Shown here piece by piece: positions 5,315-5,370 of a stretch of 5,370 nucleotides of DNA. The DNA is from Thermomicrobiales bacterium (GTDB lineage: Bacteria; Chloroflexota; Chloroflexia; Thermomicrobiales; UBA6265): positions 1 through 5,370 of the forward strand of contig JAUJLY010000241.1 of the NCBI GenBank assembly GCA_030447145.1. The letters are read 5' to 3'. Made by a program: the position numbers and the translations under genes. Positions within the stretch are counted from its first letter, which is position 1. Each line of letters opens with the position of its first letter. Under the pieces are notes generated by a model. That model made no database searches. It saw nothing but the letters and a program-made list of their open reading frames with translations, and had not been told where the DNA came from.

Positions 5315-5370
5315 GATGCTCCTGACCAACGACGCGCGGGCAGCATCCGATTCCTCCACATCAGTCCTGA
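5315..5370. other. Right-end stretch with no supported gene
   Basis: An ATG at 5316 opens a frame to the window end, but it overlaps the terminator T-tract region and has no ribosome binding site, so it is not called. A 6-base inverted repeat, GATGCT (5315-5320) and AGCATC (5342-5347), is the only structure seen. A gene start beyond the window is possible. Confidence 0.4.

Noticed and set aside
4815..5361. Open frames on both strands at the right end (plus 4815-5156; minus 4978-5361 and 5019-5300)
   Set aside because: Their products are Arg/Pro/Ser-rich with no family likeness, overlap DUF3090, the promoter or the terminator, and lack ribosome sites.
5316..5370. Start of a downstream gene at ATG 5316
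   Set aside because: It begins two bases after the terminator T-run with no ribosome site; the frame is too short to judge.
1..5370. tRNA, rRNA, CRISPR array, insertion sequence or attachment site
   Set aside because: I saw no cloverleaf, no regularly spaced repeats, no transposase or terminal repeats, and no integrase.

Overview
The window reads as a bacterial chromosomal segment of moderately high GC with five protein genes in two divergent blocks and a candidate RNA gene or leader at the right end. Nothing marks it as phage, plasmid or mobile DNA. A single-spanning flotillin beside an NfeD-like protein, a DUF3090 protein (a family I know mainly from Actinobacteria and Chloroflexi) and a RodA elongation glycosyltransferase would fit a Chloroflexota (Thermomicrobia-like) or actinobacterial lineage. 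I lean to Chloroflexota, but this is inference without a search.

Left block, minus strand (1-1734). An HD-domain metal-dependent phosphohydrolase (952-1734) is followed, after 170 bases, by rodA (1-781). RodA is cut by the window edge after 260 residues. The two genes could be co-transcribed, but no promoter or terminator is clear in the gap.

Divergent intergenic region (1735-1905). The plus-strand side carries a good match to an extracytoplasmic-function (sigma-W-type) promoter, TGTAAC-N16-CGTA, overlapped by a perfect inverted repeat. It lies in front of the NfeD/flotillin genes, the same gene pair that sigma W controls in Bacillus subtilis (yuaF-yuaG).

Right block, plus strand (1906-4911). 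A short NfeD-like membrane protein with an OB-fold tail, a 530-residue flotillin and a DUF3090 protein follow one another. NfeD and flotillin are known partners in membrane microdomains. The 226-base gap between them holds palindromes and a hairpin that abuts the flotillin Shine-Dalgarno, so flotillin may have its own post-transcriptional control. The DUF3090 gene starts 68 bases after flotillin and is probably co-transcribed; its function is unknown.

Right end (4912-5370). No convincing protein gene is present. A strong hairpin follows the DUF3090 stop. Further on, a promoter (TTGACA-N17-TACCAT) and an intrinsic terminator bracket about 195 bases that can fold into a long imperfect rod. This is either a small structured RNA or an attenuated leader for a gene beyond the window, and it is the least explained part of the sequence.
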